52,826 nt of DNA from Bartonella tribocorum (GCF_002777915.1 NZ_NJGE01000007.1:6692-59517), one strand, 5' to 3'; shown: positions 34,790 through 43,951, numbered from the stretch's first letter. Notes: a model not told the origin generated them from the sequence alone. Made by a program: numbers and translations.

Positions 34790-36160
34790 ATGGTACAAAA
34801 ATATTTTGGTACAGATGGGATTCGCGGAAAAGCCAATTCATTTCCTATGACACCTGATTTTGCCATGAAGGTGGGGATGGCTGTAGGGTTTTTATTCCGT
34901 TCACAACATCAATCGTGTCGTGTGGTGATTGGCAAGGATACGAGGTTATCTGGCTATATGTTGGAAAATGCTTTGGTTTCAGGATTGACTGCGGCGGGGA
35001 TGGACGTTTTTTTATTGGGGCCCGTACCAACACCTGCTGTTGCAATGCTTTGTCGTTCTTTGCGCGCGGATCTTGGGGTGATGATTTCTGCTTCTCATAA
35101 TCCTTTCTATGATAATGGAATTAAACTTTTTGGCCCTGATGGTTTTAAACTTTCAGATGAGATGGAAGCAAAAATTGAACAATTGATCGATACAGATCTT
35201 TCAAAATCTTTAGCAAGTTCTGCCGAAATTGGTTCCGCAAAACGGGTTGAGGGGGATATTTATCGTTATATTGAATATGCCAAACGAACTCTACCCCGTG
35301 ATGTTCGCTTAGATGCTGTGCGTATTGTTGTGGATTGTGCTAATGGGGCTACCTATAAAGCGGCACCCCGTGCTTTATGGGAATTAGGGGCTGAGGTTTT
35401 TGCGATTCATGATGAACCTAATGGAACCAATATTAATCAAAAATGTGGCTCAACCGATTTAAGCTCTTTAAAACGCAAAGTGCATGAAGTGCGTGCGGAT
35501 GTAGGGATTGCTCTTGATGGAGATGGTGATCGTGTTCTCATTGTTGATGAAAAGGCACAAACGGTTGATGGAGATCAGTTGATTGCTGTGATTGCTGAAA
35601 ATTGGCATAAAATGGGACGGTTACGGAGCAATGGGGTTGTCACAACGATTATGTCAAATCTGGGACTGGAGCGGTTTTTGAATGGCAAAGGGTTGGATCT
35701 TATCAGGACAAAAGTTGGAGATCGTTATGTTGTCGATGCCATGCGCAAAAAGGGATATAATGTTGGAGGTGAGGTTTCGGGGCATATTGTGCTGAGTGAT
35801 TTTGGGACAACGGGTGATGGGTTGGTGGCAGCTTTGCAGATTTTAGCTTGTATGAAAGAAAGTCAAAGCCCTATGAGCCAATTGTGTCAACGGTTTGAAC
35901 CTGTACCGCAAATTTTAAAAAATGTAACAATTAAAAATAAAAATGTCCTGAAAAAAAATCCTGTCAAAACGGCTATTGATCAAGCAGAGAAGCGGTTGGG
36001 AAAAGAGGCAAGGTTGGTAATCCGTGCTTCTGGAACTGAGCCGGTTATCCGCCTTATGGCTGAAGGCGATGCACGAGAAGTGTTGAATACGGTCGTGACA
36101 GAGTTGATGGATGTTATTATTCATCATGATACTTGCTTGGGTGATGCACTTGAAAAATAA
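34790..36160 (+). CDS. glmM: phosphoglucosamine mutase GlmM
   Basis: The 456-residue protein starts [13 protein letters not shown] and has the phosphorylated active-site serine in MISASHNPF (Ser102), the metal-binding loop [13 protein letters not shown], the sugar-binding GGEVSGH and the phosphate-binding [12 protein letters not shown]. It converts glucosamine-6-phosphate to glucosamine-1-phosphate for peptidoglycan and LPS precursors. ATG 34790 is preceded by AAGGAAAGAGG; the frame is open for 17 codons upstream, but those codons do not match the family. ftsH-glmM neighbourhood is typical. Confidence 0.95.
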   Translation: MVQKYFGTDGIRGKANSFPMTPDFAMKVGMAVGFLFRSQHQSCRVVIGKDTRLSGYMLENALVSGLTAAGMDVFLLGPVPTPAVAMLCRSLRADLGVMISASHNPFYDNGIKLFGPDGFKLSDEMEAKIEQLIDTDLSKSLASSAEIGSAKRVEGDIYRYIEYAKRTLPRDVRLDAVRIVVDCANGATYKAAPRALWELGAEVFAIHDEPNGTNINQKCGSTDLSSLKRKVHEVRADVGIALDGDGDRVLIVDEKAQTVDGDQLIAVIAENWHKMGRLRSNGVVTTIMSNLGLERFLNGKGLDLIRTKVGDRYVVDAMRKKGYNVGGEVSGHIVLSDFGTTGDGLVAALQILACMKESQSPMSQLCQRFEPVPQILKNVTIKNKNVLKKNPVKTAIDQAEKRLGKEARLVIRASGTEPVIRLMAEGDAREVLNTVVTELMDVIIHHDTCLGDALEK

Positions 36161-36224
36161 AGAGATGAGAAAGCCATGTGATATAAAAATAATAAATTTT
36201 TTGTATTTTTGTCGTGTTACACAC

Positions 36225-36500
36225 TATAGGATTTTAGGATTTAAACATAAAAGGATTGAAGCCTTCTATAATACTGGCACGACTAAAGGGATTAGAATTG
36301 CCTATGCTGTTCTAGGTGTTTTTGAAAGAGATGTATCCCCAAAAGATTTAAAGTTATGAGTCCTTTTGATTGTATTTGCTAAAAAGTGTTTTCAAGGATT
36401 ATTGGTCGGTTATTGTTAATGGAAATTGTCGTGTAATATTTCGCTTTGATGGCGTAGATGTTTAAATGGTTGATTATCTAGATTATCATCAAAAAGGAAA
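36225..36500 (+). pseudogene. dead HigB-type toxin
   Basis: One frame reads ILGFKHKRIEAFYNTGTTKGI then VSPKDLKL, the start and middle of a HigB/RelE-superfamily toxin. It stops at 36359. In another frame the family ending VNGNCRVIFRFDGVDV and VDYLDYH follows, with a stop in between. At least two lesions and the loss of the start codon make it non-functional. It precedes a broken higA, the normal higBA order. Confidence 0.75.
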
Positions 36501-36508
36501 TTGAAACA

Positions 36509-36759
36509 ATGACGAAGAATCCTTCACATCTTGGTGAATTATTATGTGAAGATGTGATCAAAGAGCTTGGTTTATTGGTTAATGAAGCAGCAGAGCGGTT
36601 TGGTATATCTCGTGTAGCACTTTCTAGAGTTTTATAAATGGGAAAACCGCTATGAGTGCTAATCTTGCTATTAGGCTTGAAATATCTAACGTAAGCACAG
36701 CACCTGCTTGGCTCGCACTGCAAACAAATCATGATTTATTAAAAGAAATTTCTCAATAA
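36509..36759 (+). pseudogene. frameshifted HigA-type antitoxin
   Basis: It starts MTKNPSHLGELLCEDVIKEL and continues LLVNEAAERFGISRVALSRVL, an XRE-type HTH, then stops at about 36636. In the next frame NGKTAMSANLAIRLEISNVS and APAWLALQTNHDLL complete a standard HigA. A single-base indel near 36634 explains it. Together with the fragment before it, this is a relic higBA module. The end coincides with the start of a 200-base direct repeat. Confidence 0.8.
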
Positions 36760-36954
36760 CAGTTTCATGATAAATATTGCATAAAAGAGTTTCAAATGGC
36801 GGTTAAATTTTTGCAACAGAGAGATATACAAGAGCAAAGCAACGCATATGAGCGTATAAAATCAAAAGATGTGAGACGGTAAAGATAAGGAATAAAATCT
36901 TGTGTCTGTGGCCTATTCGAGCCATAATGAAGATAAGCCAAAGGAGGATTTTAT
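36755..36954 (+). repeat. direct repeat flanking the vbhA/fic module, left copy
   Basis: The 200 bases match 38529-38732, including the last codons of the VbhT-like gene (IKEFQTAIKFLQQRHIKE equivalent), its stop codon and the AAAGGAGG ribosome-site leader. The right copy belongs to the broken effector gene and the leader of relB; this left copy provides the leader of vbhA. Coding remnants in the left copy imply that another effector-type gene 3' end once stood here. Confidence 0.8.
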
Positions 36955-37143
36955 ATGTTGAGTGAAGACGAAATTAAGCGGCGTCGCTTTGCTGCTAAAA
37001 ATGCATTAGCAAGCCAACGTTTAGAGGGATTGGAACCAGATCCACAGGTCGTTGCTCAAGTAGAGCGTTATATTATAGGTGAACTTGAAATAAGTGATAT
37101 CATAAAAGATTATATAGAACGGATAAAACGTGGGGAAGTATAA
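36955..37143 (+). CDS. vbhA: VbhA-like antitoxin of a Fic toxin
   Basis: The 62-residue protein closely resembles VbhA of Bartonella schoenbuchensis. It contains the inhibitory helix motif S/T-x-x-x-E-G/N as SQRLEG (in NALASQRLEGLEPDPQ), followed by VAQVERYIIGELE and IKDYIERIKRGEV. In class I Fic systems this glutamate blocks the ATP site of the Fic enzyme and stops AMP transfer. AAAGGAGG precedes the ATG. The gene overlaps the Fic frame by 14 bases, so the two are translationally coupled. Confidence 0.9.
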   Translation: MLSEDEIKRRRFAAKNALASQRLEGLEPDPQVVAQVERYIIGELEISDIIKDYIERIKRGEV

Positions 37144-37768
37144 AGGGAGCGATGATCCTTATACTGATCCTAAAACCGGAGTGTTGTATAATCGGTTTGG
37201 TATTAAAGACAAAGCCACACTGCAGCGTGTAGAGTCTACTCTTACTTATACCAGATCTCTTGAACTTAAGCGTAATCCTATTAGGGGTAAGTTTGATCTG
37301 GGGCACATGAAAGAGATCCATAGAAAATTGTTTGGTGACATCTATGAGTGGGCGGGACAAATTCGTTCAGTGGATATTGCCAAAGGCAATAGTATGTTTG
37401 CTAGTTATCATCAGATTGAAAGTTATGCCCCGAAGATTACACAAAAGCTTGCAAAAGAACAGTATCTGCGTGATCTTGATATGGATAAATTTAGCCAAAG
37501 GGCTGGATATTATATGGGTGAGTTGAATGCGTTGCATCCGTTTCGAGAGGGAAATGGGCGTACTCAACGTGAATTTATGGAGCAACTTGCTCATGAAGCT
37601 GGTTATAATATCAACTGGGACGGTATCACGCGAGAGGAAATGATAGAGGCATCAATTGCGGCACATTTTGGTAATTCTGAATTACTGTCTGAGCTTATTC
37701 GTAAGAACCTTACTGAATTTACAAAAAATAAAAGTGTTGGTGTTTCTCAAGGTCTAGGGGAAAAATAG
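37130..37768 (+). CDS. vbhT: VbhT-like Fic-domain AMP transferase, truncated after the Fic domain
   Basis: The 212-residue frame starts at GTG 37130 (MGKYKGSDDPYTDPKTGVLY) and contains a full Fic domain. The active-site motif HPFREGNGRTQR is at 136-147 (catalytic His136, Arg144, Arg147), with LFGDIYEWAGQIR and the flap region upstream. Fic enzymes AMPylate target proteins; the VbhT Fic domain is toxic in bacteria and inhibited by VbhA. The frame stops at 37768, where full-length VbhT continues into a BID secretion domain. That part remains downstream but broken. The enzyme domain itself shows no lesion, so it may act as a plain toxin paired with VbhA. Confidence 0.85.
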   Translation: MGKYKGSDDPYTDPKTGVLYNRFGIKDKATLQRVESTLTYTRSLELKRNPIRGKFDLGHMKEIHRKLFGDIYEWAGQIRSVDIAKGNSMFASYHQIESYAPKITQKLAKEQYLRDLDMDKFSQRAGYYMGELNALHPFREGNGRTQREFMEQLAHEAGYNINWDGITREEMIEASIAAHFGNSELLSELIRKNLTEFTKNKSVGVSQGLGEK

Positions 37769-38656
37769 CCTTTGATGTTCAGAACAATAAGGAATTATCC
37801 GAAAAACAAAAGGAAAAAATTACAACTATTTTTAATAAAGTTAAGACAGGTTTTTCGAAATCACAAAAAGAAGAACTTAAACTTCAACAATCACAAAAAG
37901 ATTTGAATGTTGCTTCAAGAGCAACAGAAAAAGCCCCATGCCTTGCGACTTATATAGATAACTCTAATCTAGAACAAAAAGTGCACAGTGCTCTTAGAAA
38001 TGAAAAATCTTATATTGATACGTTTAAAGAATTGAACAATCGTTTAGCATCTATCTATAAAAACCCCCAAGCGGCTGCACTCAAAATTGAGCAAACAATT
38101 TTAGCAGGGAAAGGCGATAAACTCCCTGATATTTTTAGCTAAGTCTCTAGAGAAAGCCGGTGAATTGCGTGGGTCAGATCGTTTGATAGATCGGTTTAAA
38201 ACAGCAGGAAAAGAGCGTGAAGCAGCGCTTCATAATGTTCCTCTTGCTGTTTCTACTATAAGAGAGCTTCAATCCTTTTATAAAAATTCCTATGAGATCC
38301 ATATGGATAGGGTTACACGTGATCGTGAGAGATTGAAAATTGAAGTTCCGTCACTTTCATAAGAAGCAGTGACTTATATGAAAAATGTAGAGGCTGGCCA
38401 GACTACTTATTCTAAAATACCAGAGCAGGTTCATCAAGAATTTTCAGAGCTTCAAAGTGCTTTGGACAAACGTTTTGGACATGATGCCATTCATAAACAA
38501 GATTTTGATTTATCAAAAGTGCTCCCTCAACAACAGTCTCATGACAAAGACCGTATAAAAGAGTTTCAGACAGCGATTAAATTTTTACAACAGAGACATA
38601 TAAAAGAGAAAAACAATGCTAAGACGCGTACAAAGTCAAAAGATGTGACACGGTAA
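37769..38656 (+). pseudogene. decayed linker and BID secretion domain of VbhT
   Basis: A one-base indel in the GGGGAAAAATAG run near 37760 would restore the frame (AFDVQNNKELSEKQKEKI onward) up to a second frameshift near 38135. A third section, KSLEKAGELRGSDRLIDRFK and NVPLAVSTIRELQSFYKNS, has the look of a BID domain, the signal used by Bartonella T4SSs. It is cut by TAA at 38360-38362. The tail YMKNVEAGQTTYSKIPEQV runs to 38656. Three separate lesions mean that read-through by a single slip cannot rebuild the effector. Confidence 0.8.
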
Positions 38657-38732
38657 GGCAAGGAATAAAATCTTATTTTTATAGCCAGATTAAGCCATAT
38701 GACAAAAGAGAGATAATCAAAGGAGGTTTAAT
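38529..38732 (+). repeat. direct repeat flanking the vbhA/fic module, right copy
   Basis: It matches 36755-36954. It comprises the 3' end of the VbhT-like gene and the untranslated leader with an AAAGGAGG ribosome site, here serving the RelB/DinJ-type gene. The two copies are 1.77 kb apart in the same orientation, so homologous recombination could delete or amplify vbhA-vbhT as a unit. Confidence 0.8.
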
Positions 38733-38996
38733 ATGAGTGTAGAAAAAGATGTTGTACGTGCACGCATAGATAAGACGTTAAAAAAACAAGCCCATGAAAT
38801 ATTGGAAAATCTAGGACTTACGGTGTCTGATTTTATGCGGATTGCTTTAACAAAAGTTGTTAATGAAAAAGGATTGCCGTTTGATATGTATGTTCCTAAT
38901 GCAAAAACACTTGAGACTTTTGAAAAAAGTGAAAGAAGAGAAGATATATATGTAGCTAAAGATATGGATGATTTGTTTCGTGATTTGGATATTTGA
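38733..38996 (+). CDS. RelB/DinJ-family antitoxin
   Basis: The 87-residue protein has a ribbon-helix-helix N terminus typical of RelB/DinJ (VRARIDKTLKKQAHEILENLGLTVSDFMRIALTKVV, then EKGLPFDMYVPNAKT). DinJ-type antitoxins bind and silence YafQ/RelE toxins and repress their own promoter. No YafQ-type toxin frame follows. The next gene, 120 bases later and with its own promoter, is of another toxin family. It is intact, and its leader is shared with vbhA through the direct repeat. Confidence 0.82.
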   Translation: MSVEKDVVRARIDKTLKKQAHEILENLGLTVSDFMRIALTKVVNEKGLPFDMYVPNAKTLETFEKSERREDIYVAKDMDDLFRDLDI

Positions 38997-39071
38997 TATT
39001 TTTGATCATTTACTTAAAGCAAATTAGCTTTTAATTTATATCATTATAGTTACGGGTATCACGGATTTTTA

Positions 39072-39099
39072 TTGACAATTTGCGGGTATTCCGTATATT
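39072..39099 (+). promoter_or_regulatory. promoter and likely operator of the RelE/HigB-like toxin gene
   Basis: TTGACA (39072-39077) and TATATT (39094-39099) are separated by 16 bp, the strongest sigma-70-type match I noticed in the window. ACGGGTATCACGG just upstream and GCGGGTATTCCGT between the boxes share CGGGTAT and probably form an operator for the encoded antitoxin or toxin-antitoxin complex. The predicted transcript starts only some ten bases before the GTG start, so the mRNA would be almost leaderless. Confidence 0.6.
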
Positions 39100-39117
39100 A
39101 AATAATGTACGCAAACA

Positions 39118-39450
39118 GTGATCGAAACGCCAGCTTATTTAACTTCTGCGAAAGAAGAGGGTGTATCAAGCGAAGAATTATTTGATATTGTTTCTTTTAT
39201 TGCTGCGAATCCAGATGCTGGTGATCTGATGCAAGGAACCGGTGGAGCAAGGAAAGTCAGATTTCCAACAAAGCATAAGGGTAAAAGTGGGGGATGTAGG
39301 GTTATCACCTTTTTCGGTGGTCAAAATATTCCGGTGTTTCTCTTAGATATTTACAGTAAATCATCTCAAGGAAATTTGACAAAATCAGAGAAGAATGAGT
39401 TGAAGAAAATTTTAACTGCACTTCTTGATGGATATCGAAAGGAAAAATAA
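39118..39450 (+). CDS. RelE/HigB-superfamily toxin
   Basis: The 110-residue protein begins at GTG 39118 ([19 protein letters not shown]) and has the blocks [36 protein letters not shown] and [17 protein letters not shown]. These are characteristic of a RelE-like mRNA interferase family usually found with a downstream XRE-type antitoxin. The frame is intact. Its own antitoxin frame starts at the ATG overlapping the stop codon, the standard toxin-first order, but that partner is broken. Either the toxin is inactive or it is controlled by another antitoxin. Confidence 0.8.
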   Translation: MIETPAYLTSAKEEGVSSEELFDIVSFIAANPDAGDLMQGTGGARKVRFPTKHKGKSGGCRVITFFGGQNIPVFLLDIYSKSSQGNLTKSEKNELKKILTALLDGYRKEK

Positions 39451-39774
39451 TGGATAAAACAAGTAAAGCAGGATCTCGTATATTACAAGGTGCTCGTGAA
39501 GCTCTTGCCTATGCCAAAGGTGAAGCGGATGTTACAAAATTTGGTATCCATATTCCTGCAAATGTTGATGTCAAAAAATCAGAAAAAATATTGGGCTGAC
39601 ACAGATCCAATTTCAGGGACGTTTTGGTTTTTTTGTGGGACGTATTCGTGATTGGGAACAGGGGTGATGTTCTATAGATACTTCTTCTCGTTTGTTATTT
39701 TCATGTTATTTTCAATCATTGAAAATGAATCTGAAGCGATCAATCGTGTTCTTAAAAAATCTCTATTGGCATAA
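39450..39774 (+). pseudogene. frameshifted XRE antitoxin partner of the preceding toxin
   Basis: The first frame reads DKTSKAGSRILQGAREAL through GIHIPANVDVKK and stops at about 39599. In the next frame IRKNIGLTQIQFQGRFGFFV and GRIRDWEQG give the expected HTH. A further shift leads to the ending IIENESEAINRVLKKSLLA at 39774. A one-base indel in the AAAAAA run near 39575 is the first lesion and a second lies near 39665. The ATG overlaps the toxin stop by one base. Confidence 0.8.
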
Positions 39775-39794
39775 GAGAGGGATGGGTATATTTT

Positions 39795-40847
39795 TTAAAA
39801 AGCATCACGGCGTTTGAAGGGGTCGTAATAGATTTCTGTTACACGAAATTTGCCTTCTAAACGTTTGCATTGGATGATGACATCGATCATCGAGATTAAT
39901 AAGCCGCGGATGTCATCGCGTGCTAAATTACCCCCGCCGTCACTTTCTTTGACAAGGAGGGTCATTTGTTCGAAAGCTGCAAGTGCTGTAGAGGCATGGA
40001 CGGTGGTGATAGAGCCGGGGTGACCAGAGTTGACATTACGGATATAGTAAAAGGCTGTGCCATCACGCAGCTCTTGTAGGAGGATTCTATCGGGGCGCAT
40101 GCGGAGTCCCGATTCAAGCAGTTCTTTTGCGCCAGCTTTTGCTAAACCTTGGTTATCTTTTGAATAAAAAAGTTGGACTTTGTTGGCGTGTGGAACGACG
40201 AGTTCTGGGGTGTCTTCAATGGTGAGAATTCGTTCATAGTCAGGGATTTTGGCAATTAAAGCTTTGGAGAGGGTTGTTTTACCAGAACCAGTTTTTCCAG
40301 AGATTAAGATATTTTGTTGTGTAATGACGGCGCGTTCTAAAAATTTACAAAAGTCTTTGGCGATAAAAAGATCTGTTAGTTCTTTTTCTGTATCAGAGAG
40401 TTCATTTTCTCGTTTTTTCATTTGTTCAAGGGGGGTGAAACTGACGTTTCTTGCTACAGAGAACAATTGGTTTTCGTGTAAACTTTCAAGGGAAAAAGTG
40501 CGTGATGAGGGTTTGCGAATGGTCATGCTAATGGTATTGGGCGCAACAGCAGGGGGCATAACAATTTGTATGCGTTCATTATTGGGAAGTGTTGCGGAGA
40601 GAACAGGATTTTCTACACTGATTTTTTGTGTTGTGTAGGCAGCAACAACTTTTGCAATGCCTTCTAGCTCGCTGTAGGTCAATTCTTGTATGGTGTGGGT
40701 TTGCCAACCATTTGGTCCTTCAACAATCACTTCACCGGGGCGGTTGACGACAATTTCAAATAAATTATCATTATTGAGGAAGTCATCTAAGATTTTTAAT
40801 TTTGTTAAAACGATGGAAGCGCGTTCTATATTTTTTGCTGCTGGCAT
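39795..40847 (-). CDS. virB11: T4SS ATPase VirB11
   Basis: The 350-residue protein is a VirB11-type secretion ATPase with Walker A GKTGSGKT at 184-191, the Asp box ILTIEDTPEL, the LRMRPDRILLQELRDG Walker B region and the His box GHPGSITTVHAS. It forms a hexameric ring at the cytoplasmic face and powers pilus building and substrate transfer together with VirB4. It is the last gene of the minus-strand operon, 63 bases after virB10. No virD4 follows; the toxin-antitoxin cluster converges on it instead. Confidence 0.94.
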   Translation of the reverse strand: MPAAKNIERASIVLTKLKILDDFLNNDNLFEIVVNRPGEVIVEGPNGWQTHTIQELTYSELEGIAKVVAAYTTQKISVENPVLSATLPNNERIQIVMPPAVAPNTISMTIRKPSSRTFSLESLHENQLFSVARNVSFTPLEQMKKRENELSDTEKELTDLFIAKDFCKFLERAVITQQNILISGKTGSGKTTLSKALIAKIPDYERILTIEDTPELVVPHANKVQLFYSKDNQGLAKAGAKELLESGLRMRPDRILLQELRDGTAFYYIRNVNSGHPGSITTVHASTALAAFEQMTLLVKESDGGGNLARDDIRGLLISMIDVIIQCKRLEGKFRVTEIYYDPFKRRDAF

Positions 40848-40910
40848 AATATACTTTTATTTACTGTATGGGGTTTATATTTACTTTATGGGGTTTACTG
40901 AACGTGAGAG

Positions 40911-42098
40911 TTAAAAAAAGGAATAGCTTGGCGTAGAACGCGAGAAAGTGTTTCTCTTTTTTCTTGTGATTGTTAATTTATAAACGGAGGAAAAATCGAG
41001 ATCTTTTGCGACGAAAATGTTGACCAGTTCGCCTTGAAATTTTTCTAAAGTAGGAGGAATATTGATTTGATTTTCAAGGGCAATACTGGCAGCTTCTTTT
41101 CCGGTGTTGTTTGCGCCTTCAAAACCGTTGTTGCCAGAGTTGTTTGAACCGCTTTTATTGGAATTGCCTACTATTTTATTTGTTAAGACTGTTGTGGCAC
41201 CATCAATCACGGTTAACAAAAGGGAAGAGCCAAAGCGTTCCCACCAATGGGTGTTGATGTTGCCATCAAAACCGGCTCTTCCTAAACTGTCGGTTGCGGG
41301 TGAGGCAAGGTCGATGATAACACCGGTTGGGGTTTTTGCTCTGGTCCAGAGGACGAAGAGGCGGGATTGACCTTGTTTTATTCCTCCGCGGTATTCGCCA
41401 ATCACTTGGGTTCCTTTATCAAGTAACACAACGCGACCATTGTCAGAGAGGATATCACGGTTAATAATGCAGCTTGCAAAGCCTGGTTGGTCACTGTTTA
41501 AGGCGGTTTCTAAGATACAGGGGATAGAGGTTCCCATGGCGATGATAAAGTTTCTATTGCCGATGAGTTTTGCTTTGGCTTCTTCTGTTTTGGTCGGTTG
41601 TAAAAGGGTGGCAAAATTTTGTGTATTTTGAAGGGCAGAAGAATTTTGCATATTCATATTGGCGAGATTTTCAAGGGCATTAAATTTATCAAGGGGGTTG
41701 AGAGTCGTGTTGACGATGTCTTTTAATTGAGACTTAGAGCCTTTGGCAAAAGCAAGAACGGGGGCGCGTCTTGCGGCATCAAGTAAGGGATCATCTTTTT
41801 TGGGTTCTGGTGCGAGTGGTTGTGGGGGTGGCAAGGTTATGGGTGCCATTTTTGCGTGCGGGTCAGCGGGGGCTAACTCTAAAGGCGTGAGGGAATTGTG
41901 AAAGCTTTGTGCTTGTTTTTTATGTGCTTTTGCGGTGTCTTTTTGCTCTGTGGGGCTGGATAAGATGTTCCAGAGTACATAGCCACAGAGTCCTATACAC
42001 GCTATTGCAACAGCTATTTTTTTGCCAACGGTTTTGGATGCGCTGTTTTTGCCATCTCCAATTGATCCTCGATCTTCTATGGTGGTTGTATCACTCAT
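40911..42098 (-). CDS. virB10: T4SS core-complex protein VirB10
   Basis: The 395-residue protein has a short cytoplasmic N terminus and one inner-membrane helix at about 27-46. A Pro-rich periplasmic linker follows (TLPPPQPLAPEPKKDDP), and then the C-terminal TrbI/VirB10 barrel domain with FIIAMGTSIPCILETALNSDQPG and the membrane-crossing region containing GRAGFDGNINTHWWERFG. VirB10 spans both membranes and senses energy from the ATPases. A Ser/Asn/Gly-rich loop (NSNKSGSNNSGNNG) is at the expected antenna position. Confidence 0.93.
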   Translation of the reverse strand: MSDTTTIEDRGSIGDGKNSASKTVGKKIAVAIACIGLCGYVLWNILSSPTEQKDTAKAHKKQAQSFHNSLTPLELAPADPHAKMAPITLPPPQPLAPEPKKDDPLLDAARRAPVLAFAKGSKSQLKDIVNTTLNPLDKFNALENLANMNMQNSSALQNTQNFATLLQPTKTEEAKAKLIGNRNFIIAMGTSIPCILETALNSDQPGFASCIINRDILSDNGRVVLLDKGTQVIGEYRGGIKQGQSRLFVLWTRAKTPTGVIIDLASPATDSLGRAGFDGNINTHWWERFGSSLLLTVIDGATTVLTNKIVGNSNKSGSNNSGNNGFEGANNTGKEAASIALENQINIPPTLEKFQGELVNIFVAKDLDFSSVYKLTITRKKRNTFSRSTPSYSFF

Positions 42099-42133
42099 AT
42101 GTTCTCCCCTTTAATTCCCGCTTTATTTAAAAT

Positions 42134-42985
42134 TTAAAGATCTGATGCAATTTTACGTTCAACAGATGGTGAGGTTGTTCCGGTATCCGGATTGATGCCT
42201 TTTGGTTGATAGGCTTCGTTAAAGACGCATAGGACATTTTTTCCCTGTCTTAGGGTGAATCTGGCACTAATGGCATGGACAATAACCATGTTGCCTCTTG
42301 TGGTTTTGGGAACAAGCGATTCTGTCCCGTCGTTGCCTACAATATAAATGGCAGGGATTTCTTGGTTGTCAGGAAAAGAAAATGTTGTGGTTTTTCCATT
42401 GTCATAAACGGCAGATGGTTCAAGAATGCTTGATCCTTGCGCAGTGTAAGCCCAATTGCGTGGTCCGTAGGTTTCATAAGCGTTGAAGGCACCATCAATC
42501 TGCTGGGCTTGTTTTTTTTCTTGGCGCAGAAGGGCGGCGAGTCTTCTTTGTTCTGCTTCTTCTTGTGGGTAGCGAAATTTCACAAGGAAATAGGTTTCTT
42601 GTCCAGAGGAAATTTCTCCATCTTTGACCATGAGTTCAAATTGATAGGAGCGTTTTGAGCCATCAAGCTTTGTGGTGACGACTTGGAGATTGGTAATGGG
42701 TTGGACTTCGCGTGCTTTAAGGAACAGAATATTACCCGCTGGTGCTACTTCCCATGCAACGCTGTTGCCAATGGCGACATGAGCAATTTCTTCATTGGCA
42801 GAAAATTCTATTTGTACCGATGAGCGTATGGAGCCAATAATTTTTGTGACATTATAAGCATCATAATTGATAAAGCGAATGCGGCTGTCGCTAGGCGCGC
42901 GGGTGGGAAAAACACTGGCATGGCCCAAATGAGCAGAAGAAAGAGCAATGGCGCTTAGAATGAGAAAAAGAATTTTTTTTGTCAT
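42134..42985 (-). CDS. virB9: T4SS core-complex protein VirB9
   Basis: The 283-residue protein has a signal peptide (ILFLILSAIALSSAHLGHAS), the N-terminal VirB9 domain (RIRFINYDAYNVTKIIGSI) and a C-terminal domain (YGPRNWAYTAQG, YDNGKTTTFSFPDNQEIPAI) that binds VirB7 at the outer membrane. It begins two bases after virB8 ends, so the operon is tightly packed here. Confidence 0.92.
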   Translation of the reverse strand: MTKKILFLILSAIALSSAHLGHASVFPTRAPSDSRIRFINYDAYNVTKIIGSIRSSVQIEFSANEEIAHVAIGNSVAWEVAPAGNILFLKAREVQPITNLQVVTTKLDGSKRSYQFELMVKDGEISSGQETYFLVKFRYPQEEAEQRRLAALLRQEKKQAQQIDGAFNAYETYGPRNWAYTAQGSSILEPSAVYDNGKTTTFSFPDNQEIPAIYIVGNDGTESLVPKTTRGNMVIVHAISARFTLRQGKNVLCVFNEAYQPKGINPDTGTTSPSVERKIASDL

Positions 42986-42987
42986 GA

Positions 42988-43659
42988 TCAGTTGACCACT
43001 TCCGGATCAGTTCTATATTCACTAACAATAAATCCAAGAGGATTTATCAAACGGTTTTCGACAGAGATAGGGGCATTGATATATTCAAAGGTGAGCGTTG
43101 CAACCCAGTGGGTGATGAATTCTTTTTTGGTTTGATTGTCACGCACAGTTTTGTAGTAGCGCACTTGGGCGACGTCTTGGTTGATAAAGGAGATTGATTT
43201 TATCGTGACGGTGACACTGGCGTTTTTATAGAGAATTTGAGGACTTTGTGGATTTCTTGCTCCATACCAGCTGGCAAATCTTTCTTGCTCTTCAGGAGAG
43301 GAGAGGAGAGAGACGGTTTGGAAATTGTGTTGGATCTCTTCGGTTGCAAAGCCTTCACGGCAGCGAACATATTTTGCGGCAAAATAGCGTGTGATGGCTT
43401 CATCCACATTGGTGGGACCTTCTTTTAAAGTGTCGACGACTTCAACGATGCCAGTTGAATTGTCCACACGGATGACAAAAGGTTCTACGGTTTTAAGCGG
43501 TGTGAGGGTGATGACCGCCAGCGAAGAGATGAGCGCGACGACGACAGCTATGCCAGCGATAGCGAGAGAAGCGCGGGTGGTGCGGCGTGAGGCGAGCATG
43601 CGGTCTTGGTCAAAAGAGCGTGCCTCAGCAATATATTGTTCGATATCTTGTTGTTTCAT
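42988..43659 (-). CDS. virB8: T4SS inner-membrane protein VirB8
   Basis: The 223-residue protein has a cytoplasmic tail ([20 protein letters not shown]), a single membrane helix around residues 31-54 and an NTF2-like periplasmic domain ([32 protein letters not shown], the later QVRYYKT and [15 protein letters not shown]). VirB8 is an assembly hub. Its ATG at 43659 overlaps the virB7 stop codon (ATGA), which supports this start over one five codons upstream. Confidence 0.92.
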   Translation of the reverse strand: MKQQDIEQYIAEARSFDQDRMLASRRTTRASLAIAGIAVVVALISSLAVITLTPLKTVEPFVIRVDNSTGIVEVVDTLKEGPTNVDEAITRYFAAKYVRCREGFATEEIQHNFQTVSLLSSPEEQERFASWYGARNPQSPQILYKNASVTVTIKSISFINQDVAQVRYYKTVRDNQTKKEFITHWVATLTFEYINAPISVENRLINPLGFIVSEYRTDPEVVN

Positions 43660-43937
43660 GCTTTTTGCCCGCAATTTTTGTAAGATTTTATTTCTTCATC
43701 GGTTAATTTTTGTGTGAGAAGCGTTTCCAACTTGCCCTCTTTTAGGGGGGAGGGGGTGTTGTTACTGATGATAATGGGCGTGGGCGTGGGTTTTTTCCCT
43801 TCCCAATTCCACATGGATCGGTTGAGTGGACGCTTAGAATATCCATCACATTTTGGCAGTGACTTCAGCGTGTTTGGTGAAGACATACAGCCACTGAGAA
43901 AAAGAAATGGCAAGATTACCCCAATTTTTTTTAACAT
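43656..43937 (-). CDS. virB7: T4SS lipoprotein VirB7
   Basis: The 93-residue lipoprotein has the signal [17 protein letters not shown] with lipobox LSGC. It then has [13 protein letters not shown], the conserved element near the mature N terminus of VirB7/TrwH-type proteins, and a C-terminal [13 protein letters not shown] with one cysteine. VirB7 anchors VirB9 in the outer membrane. The ATG at 43937 follows AGGAAATGGAAG; a start six codons earlier would overlap virB6. The four EexN-like lipoproteins upstream lack the PLNRS element. Confidence 0.82.
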   Translation of the reverse strand: MLKKIGVILPFLFLSGCMSSPNTLKSLPKCDGYSKRPLNRSMWNWEGKKPTPTPIIISNNTPSPLKEGKLETLLTQKLTDEEIKSYKNCGQKA

Positions 43938-43951
43938 TCTTCCATTTCCTT

